Positions 25,900-33,440 of a DNA stretch of 64,000 nucleotides are shown here, piece after piece. The stretch's first letter is position 1; every line of letters begins with the position of its first letter. The notes under the pieces are model-generated. The model worked only from the letters and a program-made list of their open reading frames with translations. It did no database searches and was not told where the DNA came from. The stretch covers positions 4,235,001 through 4,299,000 of the forward strand of contig NZ_CP090349.1 in NCBI RefSeq assembly GCF_021398735.1. The letters are read 5' to 3'. Source of the DNA: Methylobacterium oryzae (GTDB taxonomy: Bacteria > Pseudomonadota > Alphaproteobacteria > Rhizobiales > Beijerinckiaceae). The position numbers were made by a program, and so were the translations under genes.

Positions 25900-26090
25900 G
25901 CTTCGAACCTCGGGGCCGCGTCGATCTCGTCGGCGAGCGGGAAAGCCTCCACCAGCTCGGCCGCCGCGGCCAGGACGCGCAGATTCGCGGTCACCGGGGC
26001 GATCCACGCGGGGTCGAGGGTGAGGCCGAGCAGGGCCGCCGCGGCCGCGGCGTAGCTCTCGGGATCGTACGGGGGGCGGGTCTCGGACAT
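25896..26090 (-). CDS. AtzG-like small subunit (DUF4089 type)
   Basis: A 64-residue protein, MSETRPPYDPESYAAAAAAL onward, ending in EAFPLADEIDAAPRFEA. Length, the (A)LLGL.ldpaw...V..nl..l..aa.lv..fpL.de..pA.vF pattern and its place just before an AtzE-like amidase match AtzG, a GatC-like helical subunit that stabilises AtzE. It is the first gene of the minus-strand operon, with the promoter expected in the non-coding region upstream (26091 onward). Confidence 0.78.
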   Translation of the reverse strand: MSETRPPYDPESYAAAAAALLGLTLDPAWIAPVTANLRVLAAAAELVEAFPLADEIDAAPRFEA

Positions 26091-26420
26091 GGAACTCCTC
26101 AGGCCGATCGCGCGGGACGCGATCGATCGCGGCAAGCAGGCCCTGTGCCGCGAGCCCGCGCGCAGTGCCGCGAACCGGCGCGCCTGCGTGCCTAGATCAT
26201 AGGCAGACAGGGACGTGCTGGCGATGGATTCGATGCGCTCCGATCCGCGTGCACAAGAATTAGGCGGCGGCGGGAGGACCTTTTCTGGGCACGCCCGTGC
26301 GCCGGAGCGGAATCGCGACCCCTCGCGGGATCGAAGGTCCGGCAACGGATACGCTGTCGATTTTGCAGGTCTGCCTTGTGATGGAAGTATAGGTCCGTCC
26401 AGCGGACAGCTGCGCGACGG

Positions 26421-26457
26421 GCGCCGGGCGAACACGAATCTTGTCTTCGCCCGGCGC
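26421..26457. repeat. 12-bp perfect inverted repeat with 13-base loop
   Basis: GCGCCGGGCGAA at 26421-26432 is exactly mirrored by TTCGCCCGGCGC at 26446-26457, with the loop CACGAATCTTGTC. It is a stable RNA hairpin or a dyad, placed mid-way in a gene-free stretch far from both flanking gene ends. Confidence 0.75.
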
Positions 26458-26677
26458 GCGACCCATCTAGGGCTGGCAGGCAAGTCCAGGGGATGGATGC
26501 GCGCCCACCTGTCGAGCACCGAAGCCTCTGCCGGCCGCCGGCCTGAGGTATTTCCGCACCGCGGGTCGAAACTCTTACAGAGTGGGCCGGGATTGTCGCC
26601 GGACCGGCCGCCTGCGCAGGTCTCGCCGATTGCATCTCGTGTGAAGCTCTGTTTAAGGGCTCTGCGATCTTCGAACA

Positions 26678-26728
26678 ATGGTCCGACCCGAGCGTTCAGA
26701 CGCAGGCCGAACGCTCGGGTCGGACCAT
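26678..26728. repeat. 20-bp perfect inverted repeat with 11-base loop
   Basis: The arm 26678-26697 (begins ATGGTCCGACCCGAG) pairs perfectly over 20 bases with 26709-26728. The 11-base loop is 26698-26708. This is the longest perfect palindromic arm seen in the window. It is 130 bases upstream of the next start and is not followed by a T run, so a plain terminator is unlikely; a mobile repeat, a small RNA structure or a protein site are options. Confidence 0.85.
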
Positions 26729-26857
26729 CGGTACAGCCGGTGGATCGGTGCGGTTCCGGGGCGCGGGGATGGCGTCGGAACCTGCAGACTCCGTACGTGC
26801 CCGGCCCCGCCGGATGTCCCCGCGACACGCGAGACGTACCCAACTGAGAAAGGTCAG

Positions 26858-27238
26858 ATGAGCGCATTCGACTACAGGAATTTCGACGACCGTCGCCAGA
26901 ACTCGCAGAACGCCAAGGCCGCCCTGCTGGCCAAGTTCAAGGCGCGCCCCCCGTCCGACGACCCCGAGGTGATCGCCAAGGCGAAGGCCCGCGCCGAGGT
27001 CGCCAAGGCCCGCGAGGAGCGCTCCCGCGAGCGCGAGGCCGCCCGGATCGCCGCCGAGCGGAAGGCCGCCGAGGAGAAGCGTCAGCGGGAGGAGGCGGAA
27101 CTCGCCGCCCAGATCGCCCGCGAGGCCGCCGAGCTGGCCGCCGCGCAGGAGCGCAAGTCGGCCGACCTGGCCGCCAAGAAGGCCCAGCGCGACGCGCGCT
27201 ACGCGGCCCGCAAGGCGAAGGTCAAGACCAAGCGCTGA
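26858..27238 (+). CDS. DUF6481-like, highly charged alpha-helical protein
   Basis: A 126-residue protein almost entirely composed of A, K, E, R and Q. After MSAFDYRNFDDRRQNSQNAKAALLAKFKARP a continuous helix with repeated AK/RE/ER heptads runs to the end, a single-helix or coiled-coil design, ending in a basic KAKVKTKR. The start has AGAAAGGTCAG just upstream, a fair ribosome site (AAAGG, 7 bases). The opening resembles a small alphaproteobacterial family (DUF6481); role unknown. A hairpin terminator follows. Confidence 0.78.
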   Translation: MSAFDYRNFDDRRQNSQNAKAALLAKFKARPPSDDPEVIAKAKARAEVAKAREERSREREAARIAAERKAAEEKRQREEAELAAQIAREAAELAAAQERKSADLAAKKAQRDARYAARKAKVKTKR

Positions 27239-27276
27239 GCGCAGGCCGTCGGCTCACCCGAGCTTCGGACGCCCAA

Positions 27277-27301
27277 GACGCCCGCCCGCAAGGCGGGCGT
27301 C
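27277..27301 (+). terminator. Hairpin terminator after the 26858 gene
   Basis: A 10-bp stem (GACGCCCGCC 27277-27286 / GGCGGGCGTC 27292-27301) with a CGCAA loop lies 39 bases after the stop. No long T run follows (GTCGCGTTCG). Confidence 0.6.
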
Positions 27302-27409
27302 GTCGCGTTCGGGGGGGCGTGTCCGCACCCGGCAACCAACGCGCGCGGCAACGCGTTGAGGGCGGCCGAACCGCGACGCGCCCGTCCGGCGCGGGCAGCC
27401 GAGGCCGCG

Positions 27410-27715
27410 ATGCTTTCCCGATCCCGACTGGTTCTCCCCGCGGTCCTCGTCCTCGCCGCGCTGCCCTTCGCCGTCGCGCCCCGGACGGCCCGCGCGCAGG
27501 GGGCGGACTCGGTGATGGCCTGCGAGACGCTGATCGCCGCCCGGCGGATCGACGCGGCCTCGGGCAGCGGTGGCCCTGCCCCCACGGAGGCCGGCTGTCG
27601 GCGGATCCCGCGCAGCGCCATCGGCACCGTGGAGCAGCGGGCCCTGATCGGCGGGGCGCCCTACGAGTGCCTGACCGTCGCCGGCGGGGGGCCGTGCCGC
27701 TGGATCGTGCCCTGA
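27410..27715 (+). CDS. Secreted hypothetical protein
   Basis: A 101-residue product with a signal peptide (MLSRSRLVLPAVLVLAALPFAVAPRTARAQ, cleavage after about residue 30). The mature part has four cysteines or so (ACETLIAARR, GCRRIPRS, YECLTVAGGGPCRWIVP), enough for two disulfides. I do not recognise the family. An upstream in-frame start at 27356 would hide the signal sequence, so ATG 27410 is preferred. Confidence 0.55.
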   Translation: MLSRSRLVLPAVLVLAALPFAVAPRTARAQGADSVMACETLIAARRIDAASGSGGPAPTEAGCRRIPRSAIGTVEQRALIGGAPYECLTVAGGGPCRWIVP

Positions 27716-27819
27716 CGCGAAGGCTGTCGATTATTGCCGGAGCCCGCACTCTGACCAAGCTTCACGGGTGATCGAGACGCTCTATCTGTGTCTCGAGCGA
27801 GTGAGGTCCGAACGTCAGT

Positions 27820-28107
27820 ATGCCGAGTACCCTGGCAAGCACGCGCGTATCGATCGTGGCAGCGACTTGGATCGTCTCGGCCCTGGCCGGCGGGGCCGCC
27901 CGCGCGGAGCCGCCGATCCGGAGCCCGGAGGACGCGGCCTGCCGCAACGAGGCCCGCGCGAAGGTGTTCTCGGCGCCCAACCCGCAGGGTCTCGAACTTG
28001 AGGAGATCGGGCGCCGGATCTACTTCGCCTGCATGGACCGCGTCGCGAAGGCGGCCGCACCGGCGGCGAAGCGGGGTGGCCGGCGCCATCGGCACCGGCG
28101 GCATTGA
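27820..28107 (+). CDS. Secreted hypothetical protein with basic tail
   Basis: A 95-residue protein with a signal peptide (STRVSIVAATWIVSALAGGAARA) and a short mature domain with two cysteines (DAACRNEARAKVF, RIYFACMDRVAKAA) ending in a His/Arg-rich tail (RRHRHRRH). Family not recognised. It follows the preceding secreted protein gene by about 100 bases, and both may have been kept as exported small proteins. Confidence 0.55.
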   Translation: MPSTLASTRVSIVAATWIVSALAGGAARAEPPIRSPEDAACRNEARAKVFSAPNPQGLELEEIGRRIYFACMDRVAKAAAPAAKRGGRRHRHRRH

Positions 28108-28121
28108 CCCGCGACGCGGGG

Positions 28122-28328
28122 TCAGGCGTCGAGCGGCGCGCCGATCCGGGCGCGGAGCCGCAGCCGCAGGGCCTCGTTACCGCCTTCGGCGTCGAGGGCG
28201 GCCATCAGGCGGAGCAGCTGGCTGAGCGGGGTCGACCGGCTCTCGACCGCGTCGGCGATCTGCTCCGGCAGCGACTTGGCGACCGGTACGAAGCGCGGTG
28301 CCGGGCTGGCCTGGTGAGTCTGGGGCAT
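28122..28328 (-). CDS. Hypothetical 68-residue protein
   Basis: The ATG at 28328 gives MPQTHQASPAPRFVPVAKSL followed by a helical part (EQIADAVESRSTPLSQLLRLMAALDAEGGNEALRLRLRARIGA). A GAAGGA lies about 15 bases upstream, slightly far for a ribosome site. No family recognised. The frame is open upstream to 28430. It lies convergent to the secreted protein gene at 14 bases. Confidence 0.42.
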   Translation of the reverse strand: MPQTHQASPAPRFVPVAKSLPEQIADAVESRSTPLSQLLRLMAALDAEGGNEALRLRLRARIGAPLDA

Positions 28329-28517
28329 GCGAGGCGCTCGTCCTTCGAAGGAGTCCAGATTGGCGGGCGGGTCGCTACGCCTTTCGATCGACGGGCACCA
28401 GTCCTTTTCGCGTGAATACGTAGCCGGCATCGCTCCGCGTCACCGCGCTGCAACAGCGCGGCGGGAATGTGTGGATGATGCCGGACCCGCCGCGGAATCC
28501 GCTTGCCGGGCCGGCGC

Positions 28518-29183
28518 TCAGCCGCCCGTCAGCGGCGACTCCGCGAATCGGTCGAGCAGATCCTCGGGGTCCCGGTAGATCGCCGCGCAGCCGGCCGCCC
28601 TCAGGTCCGCCTCCGGAAAGCCGCCGCAGAGGAGGCCGACGGTGCGCAGGCCCGCCTTCGCGGCGGCCTCGGCGTCGTAGGGGGTGTCGCCGACGACGAT
28701 GATCGCGTCGGGCGGGACGCCGTCGAGCTTCGCCAGGGCGGCCTCGAAGATGTCGGGGTGCGGCTTGGACCGGTCCGCGTCGTCCGAGCTCGTGGCGACG
28801 TCGACGAGGTCGCCGATCTCCAGGATCTCGGTGTAGTGCTCGACCTCGGAGCGCTTGCCCGACGAGGCGAGCGCGATCTTCAGCCCGGCGGAGCGGATGT
28901 GCTCGAACAGCGGCCGGACACCCGGGAACGGCCGGACCTCGGACAGGTAGCGCCGTTTGAACAGGTCGGAGCGGTAGGCCTCGATGGTCTCGCCCTCCCG
29001 CGCGATCCGCTCCTCCGACAGGAAGACCGGCATCAGCTCGTCGCCGCCCTTGCCGATCTGCCGGCGGACTTCGGCGAAGCCGGTTTCCACGCCGAAATGC
29101 GCGAAGGCCTCCACCCAGGCGCGGGCATGCAGGTCGACGCTGTCGAGCAGCGTCCCGTCGATGTCGAAGATCACCGCGCGCAT
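28518..29183 (-). CDS. HAD-superfamily phosphatase, phosphoglycolate-phosphatase-like
   Basis: A 221-residue HAD hydrolase. Motif I is FDIDGTLLDS with nucleophile D7 and D9, motif II is ALASSG, the KPHPDIFEAAL lysine is motif III and VVGDTPYDAEAAAKAG is motif IV. An alpha-helical cap lies between motifs I and II (VDLHARAWVEAFAHFGV...). It belongs to the Gph/beta-phosphoglucomutase-like group; the substrate is not predictable. Stands alone between two small minus-strand genes. Confidence 0.88.
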   Translation of the reverse strand: MRAVIFDIDGTLLDSVDLHARAWVEAFAHFGVETGFAEVRRQIGKGGDELMPVFLSEERIAREGETIEAYRSDLFKRRYLSEVRPFPGVRPLFEHIRSAGLKIALASSGKRSEVEHYTEILEIGDLVDVATSSDDADRSKPHPDIFEAALAKLDGVPPDAIIVVGDTPYDAEAAAKAGLRTVGLLCGGFPEADLRAAGCAAIYRDPEDLLDRFAESPLTGG

Positions 29184-29273
29184 CGCAGCCCCGTCGCGGA
29201 GCCCTGCGCCCGCATCAGGCCGGACAACCTACCGGCGCCCGGCCTGTTCCGCGCCGGGCCCACGAACGACGGA

Positions 29274-29300
29274 AGCCCGCCCCTGCGCGAGGGGCGGGCT
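29274..29300 (-). terminator. Hairpin terminator after the DUF2934 gene
   Basis: AGCCCGCCCCT (29274-29284) pairs perfectly with AGGGGCGGGCT (29290-29300) across a 5-base loop. It lies 38 bases after the stop of the minus-strand gene ending at 29338. Confidence 0.65.
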
Positions 29301-29337
29301 CCGGGAGAGGCCGTGGTGGCGCCGCGGCGCCGACCCT

Positions 29338-29760
29338 TCAGTGCATCGAGGCCGGGGTCCGGGCGGGCTTCGCCTTGGCGGCGAGGCCGGCGGTCACCGC
29401 GGCCTTGGAGGCGCGGGCGGGCTTCGGGGCCGCCGGCTTCGCGGCGGCCTTCACGGCCGCGGGCTTGGCAGCGGCGGTCTTCGACGCGGCGGTCTTGGCG
29501 GCGGGCTTGGCAGCGGCGGTCTTGGTGGCAGCGGTCTTGGCGACCGGCTTGGCGGCGGTCTTCACCGGCGCGGCCTTCGCGGAGGCCTCGACGGGCTTGG
29601 CGGCCTCGACCGTCTCGGACGCGGCGGCGGCGAGCATTGCGTTCGCGCGCAGCTCGGACTCGGCGCGGATCCAGTGGGCCGCAGCGTGCCCGTGAATCCG
29701 GCCCTCGTTCTCCCAGATGTAGTAGGCGCACTCGCGCACGTGGTGCTCGCTGATCAGCAT
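29338..29760 (-). CDS. DUF2934 protein with histone-H1-like Lys/Ala/Pro tail
   Basis: A 140-residue protein. Residues about 1-45 (VRECAYYIWENEGRIHGHAAAHWIRAESEL) form a DUF2934 domain. The remainder is a repeat-rich tail of AAKTAA, AAKPAA and ATKTAA units, very basic and lacking aromatic residues, like histone H1, Bordetella BpH1 or AlgP tails that bind DNA. A DNA- or RNA-associated role is therefore possible. Tandem DNA repeats encode the tail and length is likely variable between strains. An inverted repeat (GGGTTAA/TTAACCC, 29805-29825) lies in its upstream region. Confidence 0.8.
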   Translation of the reverse strand: MLISEHHVRECAYYIWENEGRIHGHAAAHWIRAESELRANAMLAAAASETVEAAKPVEASAKAAPVKTAAKPVAKTAATKTAAAKPAAKTAASKTAAAKPAAVKAAAKPAAPKPARASKAAVTAGLAAKAKPARTPASMH

Positions 29761-29869
29761 GCGGTCGATCTCCTGTCCGTCCCGGGGACGACGATGGGAG
29801 AGCCGGGTTAAGCGTCGGTTAACCCTGCCGCCGGCGACCGGTCGCGGTGCGCGCGCGCTTCGGGCCGCC

Positions 29870-30337
29870 CTACTGGGCGATCCCCAGCACCCGCCGCGCC
29901 TCGGTCAGCAGCACGGCGTGCCGGGCCGCGCCCGGACCCTGATCCGGCGCCTCGCGGCCGGCCCGGGCGATCAGGTCCTGGAAGCGCCGCCGGTCGAGGG
30001 CCCGGTGCCCGATGCTGGCGAGGACCGCGCCCAGGACGATCCGGACCGCCTCGGTGCGCTCGTCGGCCATCGCAGCGGCTTCGGACGCGGCCGCGTTCGC
30101 CTGCGCGTCCACCTGCGTCTCGGCCCGCGCGGTCGCGGCCGCCTCCGCGCGGGTCTGCGCCTCCGCGAGCGCCGCGGCGAAGCGCTGCCCCTCCTGCCAG
30201 GCCTGGTCGTGCTGATGCGTGCGCAGCGCGAGCAGCACCTTGAGCGAGGCCGCTTCCGCGCGCGCCGCGTCCAGCTTGGCTTGGGCCTCGCGCAGATCCT
30301 TCAGCAAGTCCTGCGCGAGGGTCTGGTCCGCGGTCAT
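29870..30337 (-). CDS. Hypothetical coiled-coil protein
   Basis: A 155-residue protein started at MTADQTLAQDLLKDLREAQAKL. About residues 10-90 form an Ala/Glu/Arg-rich coiled coil, and the C-terminus (IGHRALDRRRFQDLIARAG ... ARHAVLLTEARRVLGIAQ) is more compact. Family not recognised. A GTG six bases upstream (30343) is an alternative start. It sits alone and divergent from nfuA. Confidence 0.5.
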   Translation of the reverse strand: MTADQTLAQDLLKDLREAQAKLDAARAEAASLKVLLALRTHQHDQAWQEGQRFAAALAEAQTRAEAAATARAETQVDAQANAAASEAAAMADERTEAVRIVLGAVLASIGHRALDRRRFQDLIARAGREAPDQGPGAARHAVLLTEARRVLGIAQ

Positions 30338-30527
30338 GTCCACTGCCGGCTCCTCTGGCGTTCGACGGCGTTCGTCCTGTCGCGCCGTCGGCCGAATGTC
30401 CACTCTCGCGCGCCGGCGGGACCGGACGACAGGTTGAGAAAATCCGATCGCCGGTCCACATGGGAGGCGGCGCCTCGCGGCGCCAGTCCCGGCCGGCCTT
30501 GAACCGGCGCAGCGGAGTATCGCCACC

Positions 30528-31094
30528 ATGTTCATCCAGACCGAAGCCACGCCGAACCCGGCCACCCTGAAGTTCCTGCCCGGCCGCGTCGTGCTGGCGG
30601 AATCGACCTTCGAGGCGCGGGACGCCGAGGCCGCCGCCCGCTCGCCCCTGGCCGCGGCGCTGTTCACCGTCCCGGGCGTGGCGGGCGTCTATTTCGGCCA
30701 CGATTTCATCTCGGTGACCAAGGCCGAGGACGGCTCGGACTGGGCGCAGGTCAAGCCGGCGGTGCTCGGCGCGATCATGGAGCACTTCCAGTCCGGCGCG
30801 CCCGTGATGGCCGAGGGCGGCCACGGCGAGATCGAGCCGGGCGACGAGTTCTACGACGAGGCGGACCACGACACCGTCGTGACCATCAAGGACCTGCTCG
30901 AGACCCGGGTGCGCCCGGCGGTGGCGGGCGATGGCGGCGACATCACCTTCCGCGGCTACAAGGAGGGCGTGGTCTATCTGGAGATGAAGGGGGCCTGCTC
31001 GGGCTGCCCGTCCTCCACGGCGACCCTGCGGCATGGCGTACAGAACCTGTTCCGGCACTTCCTGCCGGAGATCCGCGAGGTCCAGGCGATCTGA
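30528..31094 (+). CDS. nfuA: NifU-family iron-sulfur scaffold NfuA
   Basis: A 188-residue protein with an N-terminal Nfu_N domain (MFIQTEATPNPATLKFLPG) and a C-terminal NifU domain containing LETRVRPAVAGDGGDITFRGYKEGVVYLEMKGACSGCPSSTATLRHGV, with the CSGC cysteine pair that holds a bridging 4Fe-4S cluster. It delivers clusters to apoproteins. It heads the conserved nfuA-tsaB block, but a terminator lies between nfuA and tsaB. Confidence 0.94.
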   Translation: MFIQTEATPNPATLKFLPGRVVLAESTFEARDAEAAARSPLAAALFTVPGVAGVYFGHDFISVTKAEDGSDWAQVKPAVLGAIMEHFQSGAPVMAEGGHGEIEPGDEFYDEADHDTVVTIKDLLETRVRPAVAGDGGDITFRGYKEGVVYLEMKGACSGCPSSTATLRHGVQNLFRHFLPEIREVQAI

Positions 31095-31155
31095 GGATTT
31101 GCGCCCGCGCCGCGGTGCGGGCGGCACGCCGGAGGGCCGGAACGGCACTCGGCTG

Positions 31156-31190
31156 CCCCCCGGCTCCCGCCTTCGCGGCGGAGCCGGGGG
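31156..31190. repeat. GC-rich hairpin after nfuA
   Basis: CCCCCGGCTCCCGCC pairs with GGCGGAGCCGGGGG across a TTCGC turn (31156-31190) with one bulged base. It is not followed by a T run and lies 61 bases after the nfuA stop; it may protect the 3' end or be a dispersed repeat. Confidence 0.5.
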
Positions 31191-31277
31191 CCGGTGCGCC
31201 GGACCCGTCCGAGGCCGCGGACGCGCACCGGCGCAAGCCGGCAACACTCCACCGGTGATCCGCCCGGTGCGGGCGCC

Positions 31278-31302
31278 CCGCCGCTGACGAGGCGGCGGTT
31301 TT
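31278..31302 (+). terminator. Rho-independent terminator between nfuA and tsaB
   Basis: CCGCCGC (31278-31284) pairs with GCGGCGG (31292-31298) across a 7-base loop and is followed by TTTT. It lies 184 bases after nfuA and about 80 bases before tsaB. Confidence 0.65.
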
Positions 31303-31382
31303 GCTCTAACGCTGGAGGCTCTTCGCGCCCGTCGCGGCGCAGGGAGGCAACCGTCGGCGCGGACCGGCCTGTGGGAGTGAGC

Positions 31383-32057
31383 GTGCGTATCCTGGCCATC
31401 GACACAGCGCTGGACACCTGCGCCGCCTGCGTCATGGCGGAGGAGTCCGAGGCGCCCCTCGCCGCCGAGTCGCTGCCCATGGCGCGCGGCCACGCGGAAT
31501 CCCTGCTGCCGCTGATCGAGCGGGTGATCGCCCGGGTCGAGGGCGGATTTGAGGCGATCGACCGGGTCGCCGTGACGGTCGGACCCGGCAGCTACACCGG
31601 GCTGCGGGTCGGCCTGTCGGCGGCCCGCGCCATCGGCCTCTCGACCGGCAAGCCCGTCGTCGGCGTCGGCACCCTCTCAGCGCTCCTCGCGCCGCTCCTG
31701 GCCGACACCGTCGCGGGCACGATCGCCGCGGTGATCGACGCCCGCCACGGCGCCGTCTACGTGCAGGCCCTCGGGCCGGGCGATGGCCTCGCGCCCGCGC
31801 ATCTCGCCGTCGAGGCGGCGGCCGAGCAGCTGGGCGACGGCCCGGTGGTGCTGACCGGCTCCGGCGCGCCGATGCTGGCCGCCGCGCTCGCCGCACGCGG
31901 CGTCGCGGCGCGCGTCGCCCATGTCGGCGGTCCCGATATCGCGGCGGTGGCCTCCCTCGGCCTCGTCGCCGACCCGGCGCAGGCCCTGGCGCGGCCCCTC
32001 TACCTGCGGGGGCCGGATGCCCGGCCGCAGGACCACGCGCGGATCGCACGGCGATGA
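31383..32057 (+). CDS. tsaB: tRNA threonylcarbamoyladenosine biosynthesis protein TsaB
   Basis: A 224-residue ASKHA-fold protein: RILAIDTALDTCAACV at the start, the HAESLLPLIERV helix, VTVGPGSYTGLRVGLSAARAIG and VIDARHGAVYVQAL are the standard TsaB blocks. TsaB works with TsaD and TsaE to make t6A at tRNA position 37. The GTG at 31383 is chosen because GGGAG (31373-31377) lies five bases upstream; GTG at 31377 is the alternative. The stop overlaps rimI (ATGA). Confidence 0.93.
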   Translation: MRILAIDTALDTCAACVMAEESEAPLAAESLPMARGHAESLLPLIERVIARVEGGFEAIDRVAVTVGPGSYTGLRVGLSAARAIGLSTGKPVVGVGTLSALLAPLLADTVAGTIAAVIDARHGAVYVQALGPGDGLAPAHLAVEAAAEQLGDGPVVLTGSGAPMLAAALAARGVAARVAHVGGPDIAAVASLGLVADPAQALARPLYLRGPDARPQDHARIARR

Positions 32058-32569
32058 CGCGCCCGCTGCCCTTCTGGCCCTTCGACTGGTGGTTCGCGTG
32101 GTGGGACGCGCTGACCCCGGAGCCCTACGTCGCGCCGCTCCGCGACGCCGCGCAGGCCCCTGCCCTCGCCCGCCTCCACGCGACCGCCTTCGCGCGGCCC
32201 TGGGACGCGCACGAGTTCGAGCGGATGCTCTGCGAGCGCTCGACCCACGCGCACGCCCTCTGGCGCGCGGGCGTCCTCCAGGGCTTCGTGCTCTCGCGCC
32301 GGGCCGCCGACGAGGCCGAGATCCTGACGGTCGTGCTGTCCCCGGCTCTGCGCGGCGGCGGCCACAGCCGCAAGCTGCTCCGCGAGCACCTGGCGAGCCT
32401 CGCCCTCGACGGCGTCGCCCGGGTGCATCTGGAGGTCGACGAGGGCAACGCTCCCGCGCTGCGGCTCTACGCCCGGCACGGCTTCCGGCAGGTCGGTTCG
32501 CGCACCGGCTACTATCTCAAGGCCGACGGCAGCCGGGCGACCGCGCTGACGATGAGCGCCGACCTGTGA
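32054..32569 (+). CDS. rimI: Ribosomal-protein alanine N-acetyltransferase RimI
   Basis: A 171-residue GNAT enzyme with PALARLHATAFARPWDAHEFERML, AEILTVVLSPALRGGGHSRKLLREHL (acetyl-CoA loop RGGGHS) and VHLEVDEGNAPALRLYARHGFRQVGSRTGYY, the classical RimI ending. RimI acetylates the N-terminus of ribosomal protein S18. It overlaps tsaB by four bases, the usual coupling of this pair. The N-terminal WPFDWWFAWWDAL is an unusual Trp-rich extension. Confidence 0.9.
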   Translation: MTRPLPFWPFDWWFAWWDALTPEPYVAPLRDAAQAPALARLHATAFARPWDAHEFERMLCERSTHAHALWRAGVLQGFVLSRRAADEAEILTVVLSPALRGGGHSRKLLREHLASLALDGVARVHLEVDEGNAPALRLYARHGFRQVGSRTGYYLKADGSRATALTMSADL

Positions 32570-32573
32570 CGCC

Positions 32574-33440
32574 GTGAGCCGCCTCGGCATCGCCTGGCGC
32601 GTCGCGGCCCTCGCCCTCGCCTTCGCTGTGCTGGGACCGCCCCACTGGATCGCCCTGCGCCTCCTCGGCCGCCGCGCGACCCTGGCGCCGATCCTGTTCC
32701 ACCGCGTCTTCCTGTGGCTGTTCGGGGTGCGGGTCACGCAGAGCGGGACGCCCCCGGCCCCCGGCGAGGCGGCTCTGGTGCTCGCCAACCACGTCTCGTG
32801 GCTCGACATCATCGCGGTGGGCTCGCTGCGGCCGCTCTCCTTCGTGGCGAAGTCCGAGATCGCCGGCTGGCCGCTGATCGGCGTCCTCGCGGGGCTCCAG
32901 CGGACGATCTACATCGACCGGCAGCGCCGCGGCGCGACCGCGAGCGTCAGCACCGCCATGGGCCACCGCCTGGCCGAGGGGGAGCTGGTCGTCCTGTTCG
33001 CGGAGGGGACCACCGGCGACGGGACCCGGCTCCTGCCGTTCCGCTCCTCCCTCGTCGGCGCCGCCCGCGCGGCGCTGCAGGCCGAGGCCGGGCGCGGACG
33101 GGTGCGCCTCCAGCCGCTCGCCATCGCCTATCCACGGCGCAACGGCCTGCCGGTCACGCGCGCCGAGCGCGCGGAGATCGCGTGGTACGGCGACATGGAG
33201 CTGGTGCCGCACCTCGCGACCTTCGTGCAGGGCGGCCCCATCGACGTGCACGTGGTCTGGGGCGCGCCGATCCCCTTCGAGGCGACCACCGACCGGAAGG
33301 TCGCCACCGCGGCCGCCGAAGCCGAGGTGCGCGCGGCCCTGCGGGGCGCCGGCACGGGCGCCGGCACCGCCCCGGCACCCGACACGCGGCCGGCCGCCCC
33401 GGGGATCGGTCTCCAGGGGCCGGAGATCGCGCCGGTCTGA
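32574..33440 (+). CDS. plsC: 1-acylglycerol-3-phosphate acyltransferase PlsC
   Basis: A 288-residue membrane-associated acyltransferase with two N-terminal hydrophobic segments. The HX4D motif is N72-H73VSWLD78 and the second motif is F142-AEGTT147. It transfers an acyl chain to lysophosphatidic acid, giving phosphatidic acid. It has a GTG start four bases past rimI, so it shares that transcript. The tail after about residue 245 is Pro/Ala-rich and variable. Confidence 0.9.
   Translation: MSRLGIAWRVAALALAFAVLGPPHWIALRLLGRRATLAPILFHRVFLWLFGVRVTQSGTPPAPGEAALVLANHVSWLDIIAVGSLRPLSFVAKSEIAGWPLIGVLAGLQRTIYIDRQRRGATASVSTAMGHRLAEGELVVLFAEGTTGDGTRLLPFRSSLVGAARAALQAEAGRGRVRLQPLAIAYPRRNGLPVTRAERAEIAWYGDMELVPHLATFVQGGPIDVHVVWGAPIPFEATTDRKVATAAAEAEVRAALRGAGTGAGTAPAPDTRPAAPGIGLQGPEIAPV

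Larger units (their letters stand above)
26091..26857. other. Non-coding region of 0.77 kb with two strong inverted repeats
   Basis: No convincing gene is seen here on either strand; open frames exist but look like GC-rich artefacts. Base composition is lower in GC than the flanks around 26180-26400 and 26560-26680. It must hold the divergent promoters of the AtzGEH-ABC operon and of the 26858 gene. It contains the inverted repeats at 26421-26457 and 26678-26728. Confidence 0.6.

Noticed and set aside
25896..26867. Long minus-strand open frame over the intergenic region, and a plus-strand frame at 26215-26847
   Set aside because: Composition is typical of GC-rich chance frames, they cross the perfect inverted repeats, and no family motif or ribosome site is visible; only the AtzG-like 64 residues at the end of the minus frame are supported.
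27772..27796. 7-bp inverted repeat TCGAGAC/GTCTCGA before the 27820 gene
   Set aside because: Short stem with an 11-base loop; not strong enough to call as a regulatory element.
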